Counted from the first letter of the stretch, positions 9,276 through 19,975 are shown. The stretch is DNA of 46,182 bases from an uncultured Haliea sp. (GCA_913061115.1 CAJXTK010000004.1:1-46182), one strand, 5' to 3'. Made by a program: numbers and translations. Notes: generated from the letters alone by a model not told the origin.

Positions 9276-10796
9276 CTACACATCGTTATGCAGACCGACC
9301 ATACCGCCTTCTGCCTGTAATTCCACCCGCCTTTCACTCTGTGCATCATCGCTACGCAGAAACTCTTGTCGATCGAGGTAACTTTGATCGATATCCCCTG
9401 TAATATATTCGCCATTAAACACCGAACAGTCGAATCCGTCCACGTGAGGATTGCCATCATGGGAACAGCGAATGAGATCGTCGAGATCCTGATACACCAG
9501 CCAGTCTGCGCCGATTAACTCACAAACTTCTTCTACACTGCGGTTATGCGCTATCAACTCTGATGCCGAAGGCATATCGATACCATACACATTGGGATAG
9601 CGCACCGGTGGCGCAGCCGACGCAAAGTAGACATTCTCGGCACCCGCATCTCTGGCCATCTCTATAATCTGGCGACAGGTAGTGCCACGCACAATTGAGT
9701 CATCCACCAGCATGACATTCTTGCCTGAAAACTCCAGCGGCACTGGGTTGAGCTTTTGCCGTACCGATTTTTTGCGCTCACTCTGACCCGGCATAATAAA
9801 AGTACGGCCAATATAGCGGTTTTTCATTAGTCCTTCGCGAAACTTTATATTCAATTCATAGGCCATGGATTGTGCGGCAATACGGCTGGTGTCAGGAATT
9901 GGGATAATGACGTCGATATGGAGGTCCGGGCGCAATCGTCTTACTTTTTTAGCGAGCGCTTCACCCTGGCGCATACGCGTCTTATAGACCGAGATGCCAT
10001 CCATCAGTGAGTCGGGACGTGCGAAGTAAACATGCTCAAAAATGCAGGGGCGCAAAGTGGCATTAGGTGCACATTGACGTCGGTGCAGCTTACCTTCCTG
10101 ATCTATAAATACCGCCTCACCGGGGCCGACATCATCTAAAAAGGTAAAGCCAACCACATCAAGGGCGACGCTCTCGGAGGCTATCATGTATTCTTCACCC
10201 GCATGCGTCTTACGAGCACCGATCACTAACGGTCGAATGCCAAAGGGGTCGCGAAAACCAAATACCCCATAATTGACTAATAACCCTACTGCAGCGTAAC
10301 CGCCACGACAGCGCCTATGCACCGATGCCACAGCGGTAAAAATATCATCTGCACTAGGGCTGAGCTTACCTAGGGTCTGTAGTTCATGCGCAAAAATATT
10401 CAGTAATACTTCTGAATCAGAATCAGTATTGAGGTGCCGCAGGTCATCCTGAAATAGCTCTTGGGCGAGTTGCTCCGAGTTGGTTAGGTTCCCATTGTGA
10501 GCAAGGGCAATGCCATACGGCGAGTTGACATAAAATGGCTGTGCAAGCGCAGTACCCGAACTACCCGCAGTGGGATAGCGCACATGGCCAATACCCATGG
10601 GGCCTCCCAGTCGCTGCATATGCTGCTGCCGAAAAACGTCCCGCACTAGCCCCTCGCCCTTACGCTGACTAAACTTGCCGCCAACACAGGTCACAATACC
10701 CGCAGCGTCCTGCCCACGGTGCTGTAGAACCGTCAAGGCATCGTAGATCTCCGGGGCGACATCCGACTTCGCAACTAAACCCACCAGGCCACACAT
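9276..10796 (-). CDS. purF: Amidophosphoribosyltransferase
   Basis: This enzyme catalyses the first committed step of de novo purine synthesis, moving the glutamine amide nitrogen to PRPP. It is 506 residues, close to the E. coli length of 505. The second residue is the catalytic cysteine (MCGLVGL), exposed after Met removal, so no long propeptide is present. The N-terminal glutamine amidotransferase domain includes LQHRGQDAAGI and the C-terminal phosphoribosyltransferase domain includes the PRPP loop VMLVDDSIVRGTT. It sits between cvpA (60-bp gap) and metZ (9-bp gap), as in Pseudomonas. Confidence 0.97.
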   Translation of the reverse strand: MCGLVGLVAKSDVAPEIYDALTVLQHRGQDAAGIVTCVGGKFSQRKGEGLVRDVFRQQHMQRLGGPMGIGHVRYPTAGSSGTALAQPFYVNSPYGIALAHNGNLTNSEQLAQELFQDDLRHLNTDSDSEVLLNIFAHELQTLGKLSPSADDIFTAVASVHRRCRGGYAAVGLLVNYGVFGFRDPFGIRPLVIGARKTHAGEEYMIASESVALDVVGFTFLDDVGPGEAVFIDQEGKLHRRQCAPNATLRPCIFEHVYFARPDSLMDGISVYKTRMRQGEALAKKVRRLRPDLHIDVIIPIPDTSRIAAQSMAYELNIKFREGLMKNRYIGRTFIMPGQSERKKSVRQKLNPVPLEFSGKNVMLVDDSIVRGTTCRQIIEMARDAGAENVYFASAAPPVRYPNVYGIDMPSASELIAHNRSVEEVCELIGADWLVYQDLDDLIRCSHDGNPHVDGFDCSVFNGEYITGDIDQSYLDRQEFLRSDDAQSERRVELQAEGGMVGLHNDV

Positions 10797-10856
10797 TCAG
10801 TATCTACCTCACTTGGAAAAAATTTAGCTCAAACGCTCCAGGACTTATCTGTTGCT

Positions 10857-11342
10857 CTACCTGGAAAACAAAGCTTGTACCCATTGCCCCAGCATATCGA
10901 CGTGCGGCATTAACTGGGACTCATCTAACCACAGCAAATTCTGCGGTGGTGCTAACTGCCTGAGAACATAAACCACTACAAGCACAATAATAATACCGCG
11001 GACGAAGCCAAAGACGGTACCCAGCAAGCGATCCAGCAGTGTCAGTCCTGTTACTTTTACAACCTGGGCGCTCAACTTACCCGCTATCCCTGCTACCATT
11101 AGCATGCCCGCAAACAACAGTGCGTAAGCAGCAACATAGCGCCCCGTAACATTGGCAATCCATTGCTGCAGAAACGCCGCCATTTCCCCAACAAACATAT
11201 TGGCAATCACAAATGCCGCAATCCAACCTGCCAATGACACTGCTTCACGGACAAAGCCGCGCCACAAACTCAACAGAATGGAAAGACCCAGCACAACGAT
11301 AATTGCCCAGTCTACCGCAGTAAAATTAACCCAATCCACCAT
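10857..11342 (-). CDS. cvpA: CvpA family membrane protein
   Basis: A 161-residue inner-membrane protein with about four hydrophobic segments (near residues 12-30, 33-52, 66-86 and 103-125) and the family N terminus WVNFTAVDWAIIVVLGLS. CvpA is needed for colicin V production in E. coli and has been linked to envelope homeostasis; its molecular activity is not established. The gene lies directly upstream of purF, the arrangement conserved across Gammaproteobacteria. ATG at 11342, 26 bp after the dedD stop codon. Confidence 0.93.
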   Translation of the reverse strand: MVDWVNFTAVDWAIIVVLGLSILLSLWRGFVREAVSLAGWIAAFVIANMFVGEMAAFLQQWIANVTGRYVAAYALLFAGMLMVAGIAGKLSAQVVKVTGLTLLDRLLGTVFGFVRGIIIVLVVVYVLRQLAPPQNLLWLDESQLMPHVDMLGQWVQALFSR

Positions 11343-11368
11343 GGTGGATTACCCCGCCGTCCAATGTG

Positions 11369-11968
11369 TCACGGAATATACCGCGCGACGATCGAATTCA
11401 CTTTGAACTGAGCATTAATACTCGCCTGAAGCGTTTCCAATTCAACTCTCTCAAACTTCGGACCGATACACACCCGATACAGTTTCTTGCCGTTAGAGCG
11501 CACCATGACGATGTAAGCCTTCTGGCTCATATCCAGCAATTGTTTGCGTAATGCCTCCGCCTTATCGGCACTACTTACAGTGACTACCTGAAGGGTCCAG
11601 GCCACGGGTATGCCGTCGCTGTCCATGACCAGTTGCTCAGGCGCGTTGGCGCGGGCTCCAATGTTATTAGAGTCGCTGGACTGCGGTACAGCCTCGGACG
11701 ATATCGTTGAGGGTGTTGCCACTGCAAGAGGGACAGTTTCAGCACGTTCACCCCCATCAGGATTATCGCCAAGCATTGCGAGGTCCGGCAACGTTCTCGA
11801 GTCCCCTTGGCTCACAACTCCGATGGACGAGTCGGGCGGCGGCGCAATAGACTGTGAGTGTGACGCTGTTTTATCGTCAGGCTGCAAAAAAATGATGGGC
11901 CAAAAAACAACACCCAGTGCCACCAAAATAAGTGCACCAACCAAGCGTTGCTTGAGGATATCGTTCAC
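11369..11968 (-). CDS. dedD: SPOR domain protein, DedD-like
   Basis: A 199-residue bitopic inner-membrane protein: short cytoplasmic N terminus, one membrane helix at about residues 9-29, a Ser/Pro/Asp-rich periplasmic linker, and a C-terminal SPOR domain at about 122-199 starting AWTLQVVTVSS and ending near YRVCIGPK...VARYIP. SPOR domains bind denuded glycan strands at the division septum. The start is a GTG at 11968, placed immediately after the folC TAA, with GAGG about 8 bp upstream inside folC. The folC-dedD-cvpA order is conserved in relatives. Confidence 0.88.
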   Translation of the reverse strand: MNDILKQRLVGALILVALGVVFWPIIFLQPDDKTASHSQSIAPPPDSSIGVVSQGDSRTLPDLAMLGDNPDGGERAETVPLAVATPSTISSEAVPQSSDSNNIGARANAPEQLVMDSDGIPVAWTLQVVTVSSADKAEALRKQLLDMSQKAYIVMVRSNGKKLYRVCIGPKFERVELETLQASINAQFKVNSIVARYIP

Positions 11969-13261
11969 TTACAGCGCCTCATACTTACTGTGATCCTTGT
12001 CTAACAACGGCAGGATTGCGGCCAGTGTGTAAAACGAACCAAACACTACTAGCCTGTCGCCTTCTCCTGCGACACTTTGTGCACGCCGGAAAGCCTGCCG
12101 CAAATTCTTGCTGATACTGACCATGGTCTGCCCTCTGTCATCGAGCAATGCGGCAATCTCCGTTGCGCCAGCAGCCCGTGTATTACCCGGCTGGTCACCC
12201 AGAAACCAGGCATCAAAGTGCCCAGCTGTCGCCTCTATAATACTTGATATATCTTTATCCGCCATAACAGAAAAAATACATATTCTCTTTCCATTACAAG
12301 GTCTTGCATTCAAAAACTCAAGCAACTTAGACACTGAAGCCGGATTGTGAGCCACGTCCAGTACGTAGTCTCGTCCGGCCACACGCCGCACCTCGCGACG
12401 CCCCACCGCACTCACCTTAGCCAGCGCAGCGGCTAAACAACCATCACTGAACTCAATGCCCAGCAACAACGCAGCCTGCACTGCTGCCCCAATATTCTCG
12501 GGTAACAAGGCTCCATTTGTAAGCGCCGACAACGTCCTTGAACGACCGTCTGGCATCTGTAGCTGAGCTTGCCACTGTCCGTCCACCGCGGCTACCGAAA
12601 ACTCTCGCCCCAGATACAGAGCCGGGCTGGCGGCAACACTCTCAACACAATCTAACAATTCAGGAGGAGGATTAGAATCCGCAATAACGGCGGGGCGACC
12701 TCTGCGCAGTATACCAGCCTTCTCGCGTGAAATTTCGCCTCGGGACTCTCCTAACCACCCCTGATGATCGAGATCGATACTGGTGATAACCGCCACTGAC
12801 GCATCGACTATATTCACCGCATCCAGCCGCCCACCCAAACCGACTTCCAGAATAACAAAATCCGGCTCGCTGGCCTCAAAAATAAGCAGTGCAGCCAATG
12901 CGGCAAACTCAAAGTAGGTAAGAGACACTGACCCTCGAGCTTGATCGATGAGCCAAAAAGCATGAACGATTTCCGCATCCGAGGCATCGACACCGGCAAC
13001 TCGAATCCTCTCATTAAAGCGCAGCAAGTGGGGCGACGTAAAAATACCGACGCGATATCCGGCCTCACTTATCAGTGCCTCCAATACCGCTATGGTGGAC
13101 CCCTTTCCATTCGTTCCGGCAACCGTAACGACAGGGTATTTTAGTGGTAATAACTGCAATGCATAAGCTACGGTCGAAACCCGCTCCAGACCAAGATCTA
13201 CTTCCTTGGGATGAACTGTCTCCAGACGCTGAAGCCACTGTGTCAGAGACGCTTTATTCAT
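11969..13261 (-). CDS. folC: Folylpolyglutamate / dihydrofolate synthase
   Basis: FolC adds L-glutamate to dihydropteroate and polyglutamylates folates. From the ATG at 13261 the protein is 430 residues and begins [18 protein letters not shown], which matches the family. A longer frame back to 13312 would add 17 Arg/Lys-rich residues and overlap accD by 59 bp, so I reject it. Motifs: P-loop [25 protein letters not shown] and a DLDH(Q)G segment. The chosen start overlaps the end of accD by 8 bp, and the accD C-terminal Glu codons supply the purine-rich ribosome binding site GGAGGAGG. Confidence 0.95.
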   Translation of the reverse strand: MNKASLTQWLQRLETVHPKEVDLGLERVSTVAYALQLLPLKYPVVTVAGTNGKGSTIAVLEALISEAGYRVGIFTSPHLLRFNERIRVAGVDASDAEIVHAFWLIDQARGSVSLTYFEFAALAALLIFEASEPDFVILEVGLGGRLDAVNIVDASVAVITSIDLDHQGWLGESRGEISREKAGILRRGRPAVIADSNPPPELLDCVESVAASPALYLGREFSVAAVDGQWQAQLQMPDGRSRTLSALTNGALLPENIGAAVQAALLLGIEFSDGCLAAALAKVSAVGRREVRRVAGRDYVLDVAHNPASVSKLLEFLNARPCNGKRICIFSVMADKDISSIIEATAGHFDAWFLGDQPGNTRAAGATEIAALLDDRGQTMVSISKNLRQAFRRAQSVAGEGDRLVVFGSFYTLAAILPLLDKDHSKYEAL

Positions 13262-14198
13262 CCTCCTCCGCCGGGATAGCCGCAGGCGCTTCTTCGCTAT
13301 CCTGAGGCTCATCCAATTCTTCTTCTACTACGATGGTCAGCGGACGCCCAGTCAACTTGGATAATAATCTCGCAATGGTATCGCGCATATCAGTGCGATG
13401 CACAATCATATCGATCGCACCATGCTCGAGCAGGAACTCACTGCGCTGGAACCCCTTAGGAAGTTTTTGTCGAATGGTTTGTTCGATAATATTGGGGCCT
13501 GCAAACCCTGCGCGGGCATCTGGCTCGGCAATATTGATATCACCCAACAAGGCCAATGATGCAGAAACCCCACCATAGATTGGGTCTGTCATCACAGAGA
13601 CATAAGGCACACCAGCCAGCTTCATTCTCTCGATAACAGCACTAGTCTTGGCCATCTGCATCAGGGAAATCAAAGCTTCCTGCATGCGCGCACCGCCGGA
13701 AGCCGAAAAACAGACAAGAGGAATCTTATCTTCCAACGACATATGAGCGGCGCGGGTAAACTTCTCACCTACTGCATACCCCATGGATCCGCCGTGAAAC
13801 TCGAATTCAAAAGCGACGGCGATCACAGGTAAACCCTGCAGCGTACCGCGCATCGCGACCAGCGCGTCCTTCTCGCCCGTCGCTTTTTGCGCTGATATCA
13901 ATCGATCCTTATAGCGTTTCTTGTCTTTGAATTTCAGCCGATCTTCAGACACAATTTCAGACAGGATTTCCTCACTCGTACCGGCATCAAAAAAGCGACT
14001 CAAACGCCAGCGAGCGCCGATGCGCATGTGATGATCGCACTTGGGGCAAACGTCCTCGTTGCGCTCTACGTCGGGCAGATATAGCACTGCCTCACATTTG
14101 ACACATTTTTTCCAGAGGCCCTCAGGCACGCTACTAGATGTCTTATCGCCAACAGAACTGCGCACACCAGAAGGTAGAATTTTATCTATCCAGCTCAT
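13254..14198 (-). CDS. accD: Acetyl-CoA carboxylase carboxyltransferase subunit beta
   Basis: AccD forms the carboxyltransferase with AccA, producing malonyl-CoA for fatty-acid synthesis. The protein is 314 residues from the ATG at 14198 ([11 protein letters not shown]), the start conserved in the family; an in-frame ATG at 14213 adds only five residues. The N-terminal zinc ribbon has the four cysteines (CVKC and CPKC, residues about 33-55), followed by the crotonase-like core with [12 protein letters not shown] and [11 protein letters not shown]. The C terminus is acidic and ends in EEDE. A GCGGGGA sequence lies about 6 bp upstream. accA is not in the window. Confidence 0.96.
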   Translation of the reverse strand: MSWIDKILPSGVRSSVGDKTSSSVPEGLWKKCVKCEAVLYLPDVERNEDVCPKCDHHMRIGARWRLSRFFDAGTSEEILSEIVSEDRLKFKDKKRYKDRLISAQKATGEKDALVAMRGTLQGLPVIAVAFEFEFHGGSMGYAVGEKFTRAAHMSLEDKIPLVCFSASGGARMQEALISLMQMAKTSAVIERMKLAGVPYVSVMTDPIYGGVSASLALLGDINIAEPDARAGFAGPNIIEQTIRQKLPKGFQRSEFLLEHGAIDMIVHRTDMRDTIARLLSKLTGRPLTIVVEEELDEPQDSEEAPAAIPAEEDE

Positions 14199-14228
14199 CG
14201 TGTTCCCCGCCATTGTATAGAAAGGGCT

Positions 14229-14234
14229 ATTATA
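14229..14234 (-). promoter_or_regulatory. Possible accD -10 element
   Basis: A perfect TATAAT read on the minus strand lies in the 53-bp trpA-accD gap, about 30 bp before the accD ATG. No convincing -35 hexamer is found at 16-18 bp, so this may be weak or activator-dependent. It would allow accD-folC to be transcribed independently of trp. Confidence 0.25.
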
Positions 14235-14251
14235 AGCGCGGAGCGGCTCAA

Positions 14252-15073
14252 CTAGGAAGCCGCGTTGTCAATCCCTTTGCGTATTTCGCCCAACAGCGCA
14301 GCAACAGCTTCTATGGCCTGCCCAGAATTACCGCCATCAGCGAGCGTCTGAGCCATGGCGTTGACGAGCGCACTACCGACAACAACGCCGTCCGCTACCG
14401 CCGCTACCGTCCTGGCAGAATCAGCGTCCTTGATACCAAAACCCACCGCTAGAGGCAATGTACTGTGTCTTCGAATTGCTGCAAGTCTCTGCGCGACTTC
14501 ATCCGAGTCCAGATGACCCGCGCCTGTGACTCCTTTTAACGAGACATAATAGATAAAACCACTCGCTCCTGCTGCAATGCGTGTGATCCGCTCTTCAGGC
14601 GTCGTGGGTGCAACCAGGAATATATTGTCTATGCCCACACGCTGAAGCTGGGCGTTAATGTCGTCAACCTCCTCGGGCGGAATATCCACTGTCAGTAATG
14701 CATCGAGTCCCGCCGCTGACGCGGCATCGGCGAACGCCGCATAGCCCATATGCATGACCGGGTTGGCATAGCCCATCAGCAGCAGCGGCGTAGTGTCATC
14801 AGACTTGCGAAACTCCTGCACCAGCTCCAGCACACGGCTTAGACACATGCCATTTGCGAGGGCGCGCTCGTGCCCCTGCTGAATCACCGGCCCTTCGGAC
14901 ATAGGATCAGAAAAAGGCACCCCAATTTCAATAATATCCGCGCCACTTTCCACCATCCGATGCATGAGCGGCACGGTAATATCTTGACTGGGGTCACCAG
15001 CGACAATATAGGGAATAAGGGCGGTTCGACCCTGCGCTGCCAACTGCTGAAAACGTCCCGCGATACGACTCAC
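14252..15073 (-). CDS. trpA: Tryptophan synthase alpha subunit
   Basis: TrpA cleaves indole-3-glycerol phosphate to indole, which is channelled to TrpB. It is 273 residues, similar to the family length of about 268. The TIM-barrel signature is present: PYIVAGDPS, then [10 protein letters not shown]. The general catalytic Glu49 is conserved. The position of the E. coli catalytic Asp60 (usual motif DP-x-x-DGP) is Glu60 here (DPMSEGP), a conservative but notable change. The GTG start at 15073 has GGAG about 9 bp upstream and lies 24 bp after trpB. The gene ends within a 6-bp hairpin (14243-14263). Confidence 0.95.
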   Translation of the reverse strand: MSRIAGRFQQLAAQGRTALIPYIVAGDPSQDITVPLMHRMVESGADIIEIGVPFSDPMSEGPVIQQGHERALANGMCLSRVLELVQEFRKSDDTTPLLLMGYANPVMHMGYAAFADAASAAGLDALLTVDIPPEEVDDINAQLQRVGIDNIFLVAPTTPEERITRIAAGASGFIYYVSLKGVTGAGHLDSDEVAQRLAAIRRHSTLPLAVGFGIKDADSARTVAAVADGVVVGSALVNAMAQTLADGGNSGQAIEAVAALLGEIRKGIDNAAS

Positions 15074-15097
15074 TACTTTTACTCCACTAAGGGTCGG

Positions 15098-16318
15098 CTA
15101 GACAACGATGCCATCAATTTCAGCTACCGTAAGGATATCCTTGTCGCCACGTCCCGACAGATTGACAATAATGGTCTGCTCCGGCGTCATACTGGCGGCC
15201 AATGTCTCTGCATAAGCGAGTGCATGACTCGTTTCAAGAGCGGGCATAATGCCCTCTATCTTGGTCAGCTTGTGGAATGCGCGCAGGGCTTCATCATCAT
15301 TCGCTACCACATAGTTCACCCTGCCTATATCTTTTAACCAAGAGTGTTCCGGACCTACACCGGGATAGTCGAGTCCAGCCGATATTGAATGTGTGTCCAT
15401 AATCTGACCGTCACTGTCTTGCATTAAATAGGTCCGATTACCGTGCAGCACTCCTGGAGTGCCCGCAGTAAGAGGCGCGGCATGCTGATTTGTGGAAATA
15501 CCGTGCCCGCCCGCTTCCACGCCATACATAGCCACCGTCTCATCTTGCAAGAACGGGTGGAACAGCCCAATCGCATTAGAGCCTCCCCCGACGCAGGCCA
15601 CCAGCGCATCCGGCAAACGTCCGGTTTGCGCCAGGGATTGAGCGCGCGCTTCGCGCCCAATGACACACTGAAAATCTCTCACCAGCATTGGATAAGGGTG
15701 GGGGCCGGCAACCGTGCCAATAATATAGAAGGTGTTATCGACATTGGTGACCCAATCACGCATGGCCTCGTTCATGGCATCCTTCAACGTTCGAGAGCCC
15801 GACGTCACTGAAACGACCTCAGCACCCAGCAGCTTCATACGATAGACATTTAGCGCCTGACGCTGAATGTCGGTCTCCCCCATAAACACCACGCAATCCA
15901 AACCCAAGCGCGCCGCAATAGTCGCTGTTGCAACTCCATGCTGGCCAGCGCCGGTCTCAGCAATCACACGCTTTTTGCCCATATGCTTAGCCAACAAGGC
16001 CTGCCCAACGGTGTTATTGACCTTGTGGGCTCCGGTGTGATTAAGGTCCTCGCGCTTAAGATAGATGCGTGCTCCGCCAATACTGTCGGACCAACGCCTA
16101 GCCTCATACAATGGTGAAGGCCGCCCCACATAGTGTTGCAGATCGTGGTCTAATTCCTGCTGGAACTGTTTATCGGTGGACATGTTACGGTATACAACCT
16201 CCAACTCGGCCAGAGCCGCCATCAAGGTTTCAGAAACAAATTTGCCACCGTAGGGTCCAAAACGCCCTTGTTCATCCGGGACTGCAACGTAGAGCTCCTC
16301 ACTCGCATTAATCGTCAT
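15098..16318 (-). CDS. trpB: Tryptophan synthase beta subunit
   Basis: A PLP enzyme that condenses indole with serine to give tryptophan. From the ATG at 16318 it is 406 residues, against 397 in E. coli. The family start region reads [15 protein letters not shown] at residues 18-32, and the PLP lysine is Lys99 in [10 protein letters not shown]. The glycine-rich phosphate loop is [11 protein letters not shown] longer frame from 16387 adds 23 basic residues and overlaps trpF further, so it is rejected. The chosen ATG overlaps the trpF stop by 11 bp, consistent with coupled translation; GGAAG lies about 9 bp upstream. Confidence 0.96.
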   Translation of the reverse strand: MTINASEELYVAVPDEQGRFGPYGGKFVSETLMAALAELEVVYRNMSTDKQFQQELDHDLQHYVGRPSPLYEARRWSDSIGGARIYLKREDLNHTGAHKVNNTVGQALLAKHMGKKRVIAETGAGQHGVATATIAARLGLDCVVFMGETDIQRQALNVYRMKLLGAEVVSVTSGSRTLKDAMNEAMRDWVTNVDNTFYIIGTVAGPHPYPMLVRDFQCVIGREARAQSLAQTGRLPDALVACVGGGSNAIGLFHPFLQDETVAMYGVEAGGHGISTNQHAAPLTAGTPGVLHGNRTYLMQDSDGQIMDTHSISAGLDYPGVGPEHSWLKDIGRVNYVVANDDEALRAFHKLTKIEGIMPALETSHALAYAETLAASMTPEQTIIVNLSGRGDKDILTVAEIDGIVV

Positions 16319-16961
16319 TGGGTATCGCTTCCATCTGTTGATCCGCGGCACGAACAGCCGCGATAAATTGCCGTATCTTCTTCGCATCTTTTAGACCCGG
16401 AGAAACTTCTACGCCCCCACTGACGTCCACTGCCGCAGGATGAAGCGCCCTCATACCCTCACCCACATTGTCATGGGTCAGCCCTCCCGCCAACACTACA
16501 GGCACACAAAGAGCCTGTGTGGCGAGACGCCAGTCGAACGTCTTGCCCGTACCTCCAGGCACATCAGCTTGCCAGCTATCCAGCAGCACTCCGCGTGCTT
16601 TACTGAACCGTTGGCACTCCTCCACGACATCGAGACCGGGCTTCACCCGCAATGCTTTGATCCAGGGTCTACCAAACTGATGACAAAATTCTGGCGACTC
16701 ATCGCCGTGAAACTGAATGACATCAATGGGTAAAGTGCTAATGATACGCTCAATACTGCCGATTGGTTCATCGACAAATAAAGCGACCACACTCACAAAA
16801 GGGGGCACGGCAGCCACAATATCGGCAGCCTGATGTACGGTGACGGCTCGAGAGCTGCGAGGGTAAAAAACCAGCCCAATCGCATCAGCACCACTCGCTG
16901 CACAAGCTTGGGCATCCTGCGCTCGGGTAACACCACAAATTTTGATACGAGTAGCGGACAT
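16308..16961 (-). CDS. trpF: Phosphoribosylanthranilate isomerase
   Basis: TrpF catalyses the Amadori rearrangement of N-(5-phosphoribosyl)anthranilate. From the ATG at 16961 the protein is 217 residues and begins [13 protein letters not shown], with the catalytic cysteine Cys9 in the conserved KICG motif. The second catalytic residue is the Asp of [14 protein letters not shown] and DVSGGVE are also present. An upstream in-frame start at 17057 would overlap truA and lacks family similarity. It is a stand-alone isomerase (not fused to TrpC), as in pseudomonads. Confidence 0.95.
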   Translation of the reverse strand: MSATRIKICGVTRAQDAQACAASGADAIGLVFYPRSSRAVTVHQAADIVAAVPPFVSVVALFVDEPIGSIERIISTLPIDVIQFHGDESPEFCHQFGRPWIKALRVKPGLDVVEECQRFSKARGVLLDSWQADVPGGTGKTFDWRLATQALCVPVVLAGGLTHDNVGEGMRALHPAAVDVSGGVEVSPGLKDAKKIRQFIAAVRAADQQMEAIPNDD

Positions 16962-17040
16962 GTCGCCTAAGAACCTACTGAAACGAGACGCGCATAATAG
17001 CAGATTACGCCCATTGGTGTCTTTACAGGACAGGCTAAGT

Positions 17041-17880
17041 TTACAGTTTTGTCCCAATTAACAGGGGTCCATAAGGTGTTTGCGGCAAGGCGTAATGACA
17101 AGGGTATTGAACATCCGCCAGATACAGTCCACTCGCCGAAGCAGTCTCCACTCCAAGACTGCGATCTCGCCCTGCCATAAGCTGAACGATCCACTCTAAA
17201 GATTTACGACCATCACCCACAGCCAGTAATGCGCCCGCTATATTTCTTACCATATGGTGCAAAAACGCATTGGCCACTATTTCAATGATCAGCAGATCAC
17301 CACGCCTTTGGACCTCGATAAACTGCACATTGCGCATCGGGCTCGTAGACTGACAGGAGGCGGCCCGAAAGGCACTGAAATCACGCTCACCCAACAGCGT
17401 CTGCGCGGCCGTATGCATCGCCAGTTGGTCAAGTTCACGACGGTGCCAGGTGACCTGTTTCAGTGACAGGGCTGAGCGGATCGCCGTATTGGCAATCACA
17501 TAGCGATAACAGCGGGATTCTGCGGAAAACCGTGCATGGAAGTCCTCTGTGACCGGAACAGCCCAGTGGATACGAATGTCACGCGGCAAGTTTGCATTGC
17601 CGCCGACCACCCAAGCCTTGCAACTGCGCGGCACAGGAGCATCAAAATGAATGACCTGAGAAAATGCATGAACACCCGTATCCGTGCGTCCGGCACAATG
17701 AACCCGCACCGGCTCTGCTGCAATTTTTGACAGTGCGAGCTCGAGTTTTTCCTGCACCGTGACTACGCCTTCATGAGGCTGCAACTGCCAACCATTGTAG
17801 CCACTACCATCGTATTCGATACGACAAGCCATTCGAGTGTCGGCGGCAATGAGGTCAGTAGAAAACAGACTATCCGCCAA
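17041..17880 (-). CDS. truA: tRNA pseudouridine(38-40) synthase
   Basis: TruA isomerises uridines 38-40 in the tRNA anticodon stem-loop. The protein is 279 residues if the TTG at 17880 is used; catalytic Asp67 lies in CAGRTDTGVHA, and NAFLHHMVRNI is conserved near the C terminus. The TTG start overlaps the fimV stop by 11 bp and gives an N terminus about as long as in E. coli. An ATG at 17832 (MACRIEYDG) would give 263 residues; neither has a clear ribosome binding site, so the start is uncertain. The fimV-truA-trpF order is conserved in pseudomonads. Confidence 0.93.
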   Translation of the reverse strand: MADSLFSTDLIAADTRMACRIEYDGSGYNGWQLQPHEGVVTVQEKLELALSKIAAEPVRVHCAGRTDTGVHAFSQVIHFDAPVPRSCKAWVVGGNANLPRDIRIHWAVPVTEDFHARFSAESRCYRYVIANTAIRSALSLKQVTWHRRELDQLAMHTAAQTLLGERDFSAFRAASCQSTSPMRNVQFIEVQRRGDLLIIEIVANAFLHHMVRNIAGALLAVGDGRKSLEWIVQLMAGRDRSLGVETASASGLYLADVQYPCHYALPQTPYGPLLIGTKL

Positions 17881-19975
17881 TGCGGTCTAGTAAAGCGCTA
17901 GCCTCAGCTTTGAGATCGTCAGTGCCTTCAGCGACGACCTCTTTTAAAATCTGACGCGCAGCCTCGTCATCACCCATATCTATGTACGCGCGGGCGAGGT
18001 CGAGTTTAGCCGACAGTCCGTAGCCATCGGCCGCAATGACTAACTCTTCACTGTCCAAGCCTGTAGCATTTGGACTGGAAAAATCAATAGAAAAATCGAC
18101 ATCAGCCTCCCCGTCACGGAGCAGGTCATGCTCTTCTATCTGCAGCTCAGAGCTCGTCGCACCTTGTTGCCCCTCAATCTCCGACAGCTTCCGCCTATAT
18201 AACGGGTTGTCAGGTTCACTGGCAATGGCGTTATTAAGCAGATCAATTGCTTGAGAGTGACGTCCGTATACGACATAAATGTCGACGTCCGCCAGCACAT
18301 TGGCTGCCTCTGTGTGAGAAGCAGGCTCATCATCATGACGCTCGCTAGTACCAAGGTCGTCGACTGAAACAGCGACTGGCCTAACAGCTTCTTCGTCTTC
18401 CGACTCCTCAATATTAAGACCCTGCTCTTCTAACAGCACCTGTGAAAACACATCTTCACCGGCCCTTAAACCCGGTGCGCGCGAGATTGCCTCATCATCT
18501 ACCTTACGTCGACGTACAAAAACAAATGCCACCACTGCCAGAGCAATAACACCCAGTAAGTACAAGAGCTCTTTCAGCCAGCCGCCACTCGCTGCGGTTT
18601 CTGGGGCGATAACAGGAACCGCTTTGGGAACGTTAACAGGCACTTTGTCCTGCGACGACTCTGCATCGGGCTGAACCCCCTCGACACTTCCTTTAGACGA
18701 GTCACGCGGAACATCAACATCCGTCGTAATCGTGGCCTTCAGTGGCTCTTCGCCATCGAGTAATATTTCACTTGAAGCATCTTCACCCAAAGGCTCTGCG
18801 TCTGCATCTACAGCAGCGACAACGCCAGCTGCTACAAGAGCACTTTGAAGCGCCGCTATCTGGTCATCCTTAAGACTGATGATACGCTGCAGCGTCTCCA
18901 ATTGTTGCTCAGCGACCAAAAGACGCTCTTGCATCTCGTCGGCCAGTGAGAGCGGCGCTGCTGCGTCGTTCGGGTTCGCTTTGACCACAGGTAATGACTC
19001 CGGAGCGGCCTTAGCCCCGACAGATCCGGTAGCCGTATCGCTGATGTCGACAGTTTCAGCCGTCACGTCATCTTTAGTCTCCGTCGAAATCGTTAATGAA
19101 GGCCCGCTGGCTGACGTTAGCGTTGCATCTCTTCCCTCACGCCAAGCAGTGTTCTGCTCCCGCACTTCAGCCAATGCCGAGCTCGCATCTGCCGAGCTAA
19201 TGTCGGACGCGCTGGGGAGGTAGACGATGTATCCCGCTTTAACCGTATTGATGTTGCCGTTCACAAAGGCATCAGGATTTAGACGCTGGATATCCAGCAT
19301 CGTCTGCTGTACCGAGGCCCCTTGCGGTCTTGCCAGACTGGCGATGCGCCAGAGCGTATCCTCTCGACCAATCATGTAGCGACTACCCGACACTGGCGAT
19401 AAAACAGTTGTCGAGGTGTAGTCACGCTGAGGCATAGCGTCTGGAGCAAGATCGGTACTGCGAATCTCTACCGAGGTCCCGCTGGAGATGACCTCATCGT
19501 TTTTTTTTGTCGGTGCTGGAATGGCTTCTATCTCATCCACGCGCTGGCCAGCAGAAACGGCCACGGTTTCGACCTCAGAAAAAAGCGGCGGGTCTATCAG
19601 TACAGTGTATTCTCGAAGCAGGCGCCCTGAAGGCCAGCGCGCCTCTAAGATAAACTCCAGATAAGGCTCAAGAACAGGCTCGTCTGAGGACAGAATGATG
19701 CTGGCGGCACCATTCTCTTGGGCGGATACTTCAAATTTGATACTGCTCAGAAAGTAGGGCCGGTCCAACCCGAATTTATCAAAATCATCACGGCTGGCCA
19801 GTCGAATGATGATCTCGTCTGCGTGCAATCCACCCATATCGAGCAAGTCGACAGAGGCATTCAAAGGTTCATTGAGAAAAGACTGAAGTTGCAGCGCCCC
19901 AAGGCCAAGTGACAGCGCAGAGGTCGCTTGGAGACCTCCCAGCAAGAACATCACAGCAGCTAACTTACGAGCCAT
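17870..19975 (-). CDS. fimV: FimV/HubP-like polar landmark protein
   Basis: A 701-residue bitopic inner-membrane protein. Visible parts in order: signal peptide (1-20), conserved FimV N-terminal domain (about 21-130: LSLGLGALQLQSFLNEPLNA), a LysM peptidoglycan-binding domain (199-254), a predicted coiled coil (about 346-383), an acidic linker, one membrane helix (about 470-489, followed by RRRK) and a cytoplasmic acidic region with a C-terminal FimV/TPR-like repeat (DLARAYIDMGDDEAARQIL). FimV proteins organise the cell pole and promote type IV pilus secretin assembly and twitching. It is shorter than the P. aeruginosa protein (over 900 residues), mostly in the acidic region. ATG at 19975, with a predicted promoter at 20143-20171. 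Confidence 0.9.
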   Translation of the reverse strand: MARKLAAVMFLLGGLQATSALSLGLGALQLQSFLNEPLNASVDLLDMGGLHADEIIIRLASRDDFDKFGLDRPYFLSSIKFEVSAQENGAASIILSSDEPVLEPYLEFILEARWPSGRLLREYTVLIDPPLFSEVETVAVSAGQRVDEIEAIPAPTKKNDEVISSGTSVEIRSTDLAPDAMPQRDYTSTTVLSPVSGSRYMIGREDTLWRIASLARPQGASVQQTMLDIQRLNPDAFVNGNINTVKAGYIVYLPSASDISSADASSALAEVREQNTAWREGRDATLTSASGPSLTISTETKDDVTAETVDISDTATGSVGAKAAPESLPVVKANPNDAAAPLSLADEMQERLLVAEQQLETLQRIISLKDDQIAALQSALVAAGVVAAVDADAEPLGEDASSEILLDGEEPLKATITTDVDVPRDSSKGSVEGVQPDAESSQDKVPVNVPKAVPVIAPETAASGGWLKELLYLLGVIALAVVAFVFVRRRKVDDEAISRAPGLRAGEDVFSQVLLEEQGLNIEESEDEEAVRPVAVSVDDLGTSERHDDEPASHTEAANVLADVDIYVVYGRHSQAIDLLNNAIASEPDNPLYRRKLSEIEGQQGATSSELQIEEHDLLRDGEADVDFSIDFSSPNATGLDSEELVIAADGYGLSAKLDLARAYIDMGDDEAARQILKEVVAEGTDDLKAEASALLDRIGG

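Noticed and set aside
14243-14263. Hairpin GCGGCT/AGCCGC at the trpA stop codon as a terminator
   Set aside because: No T tract follows on the minus strand, and accD continues in the same direction 53 bp later.
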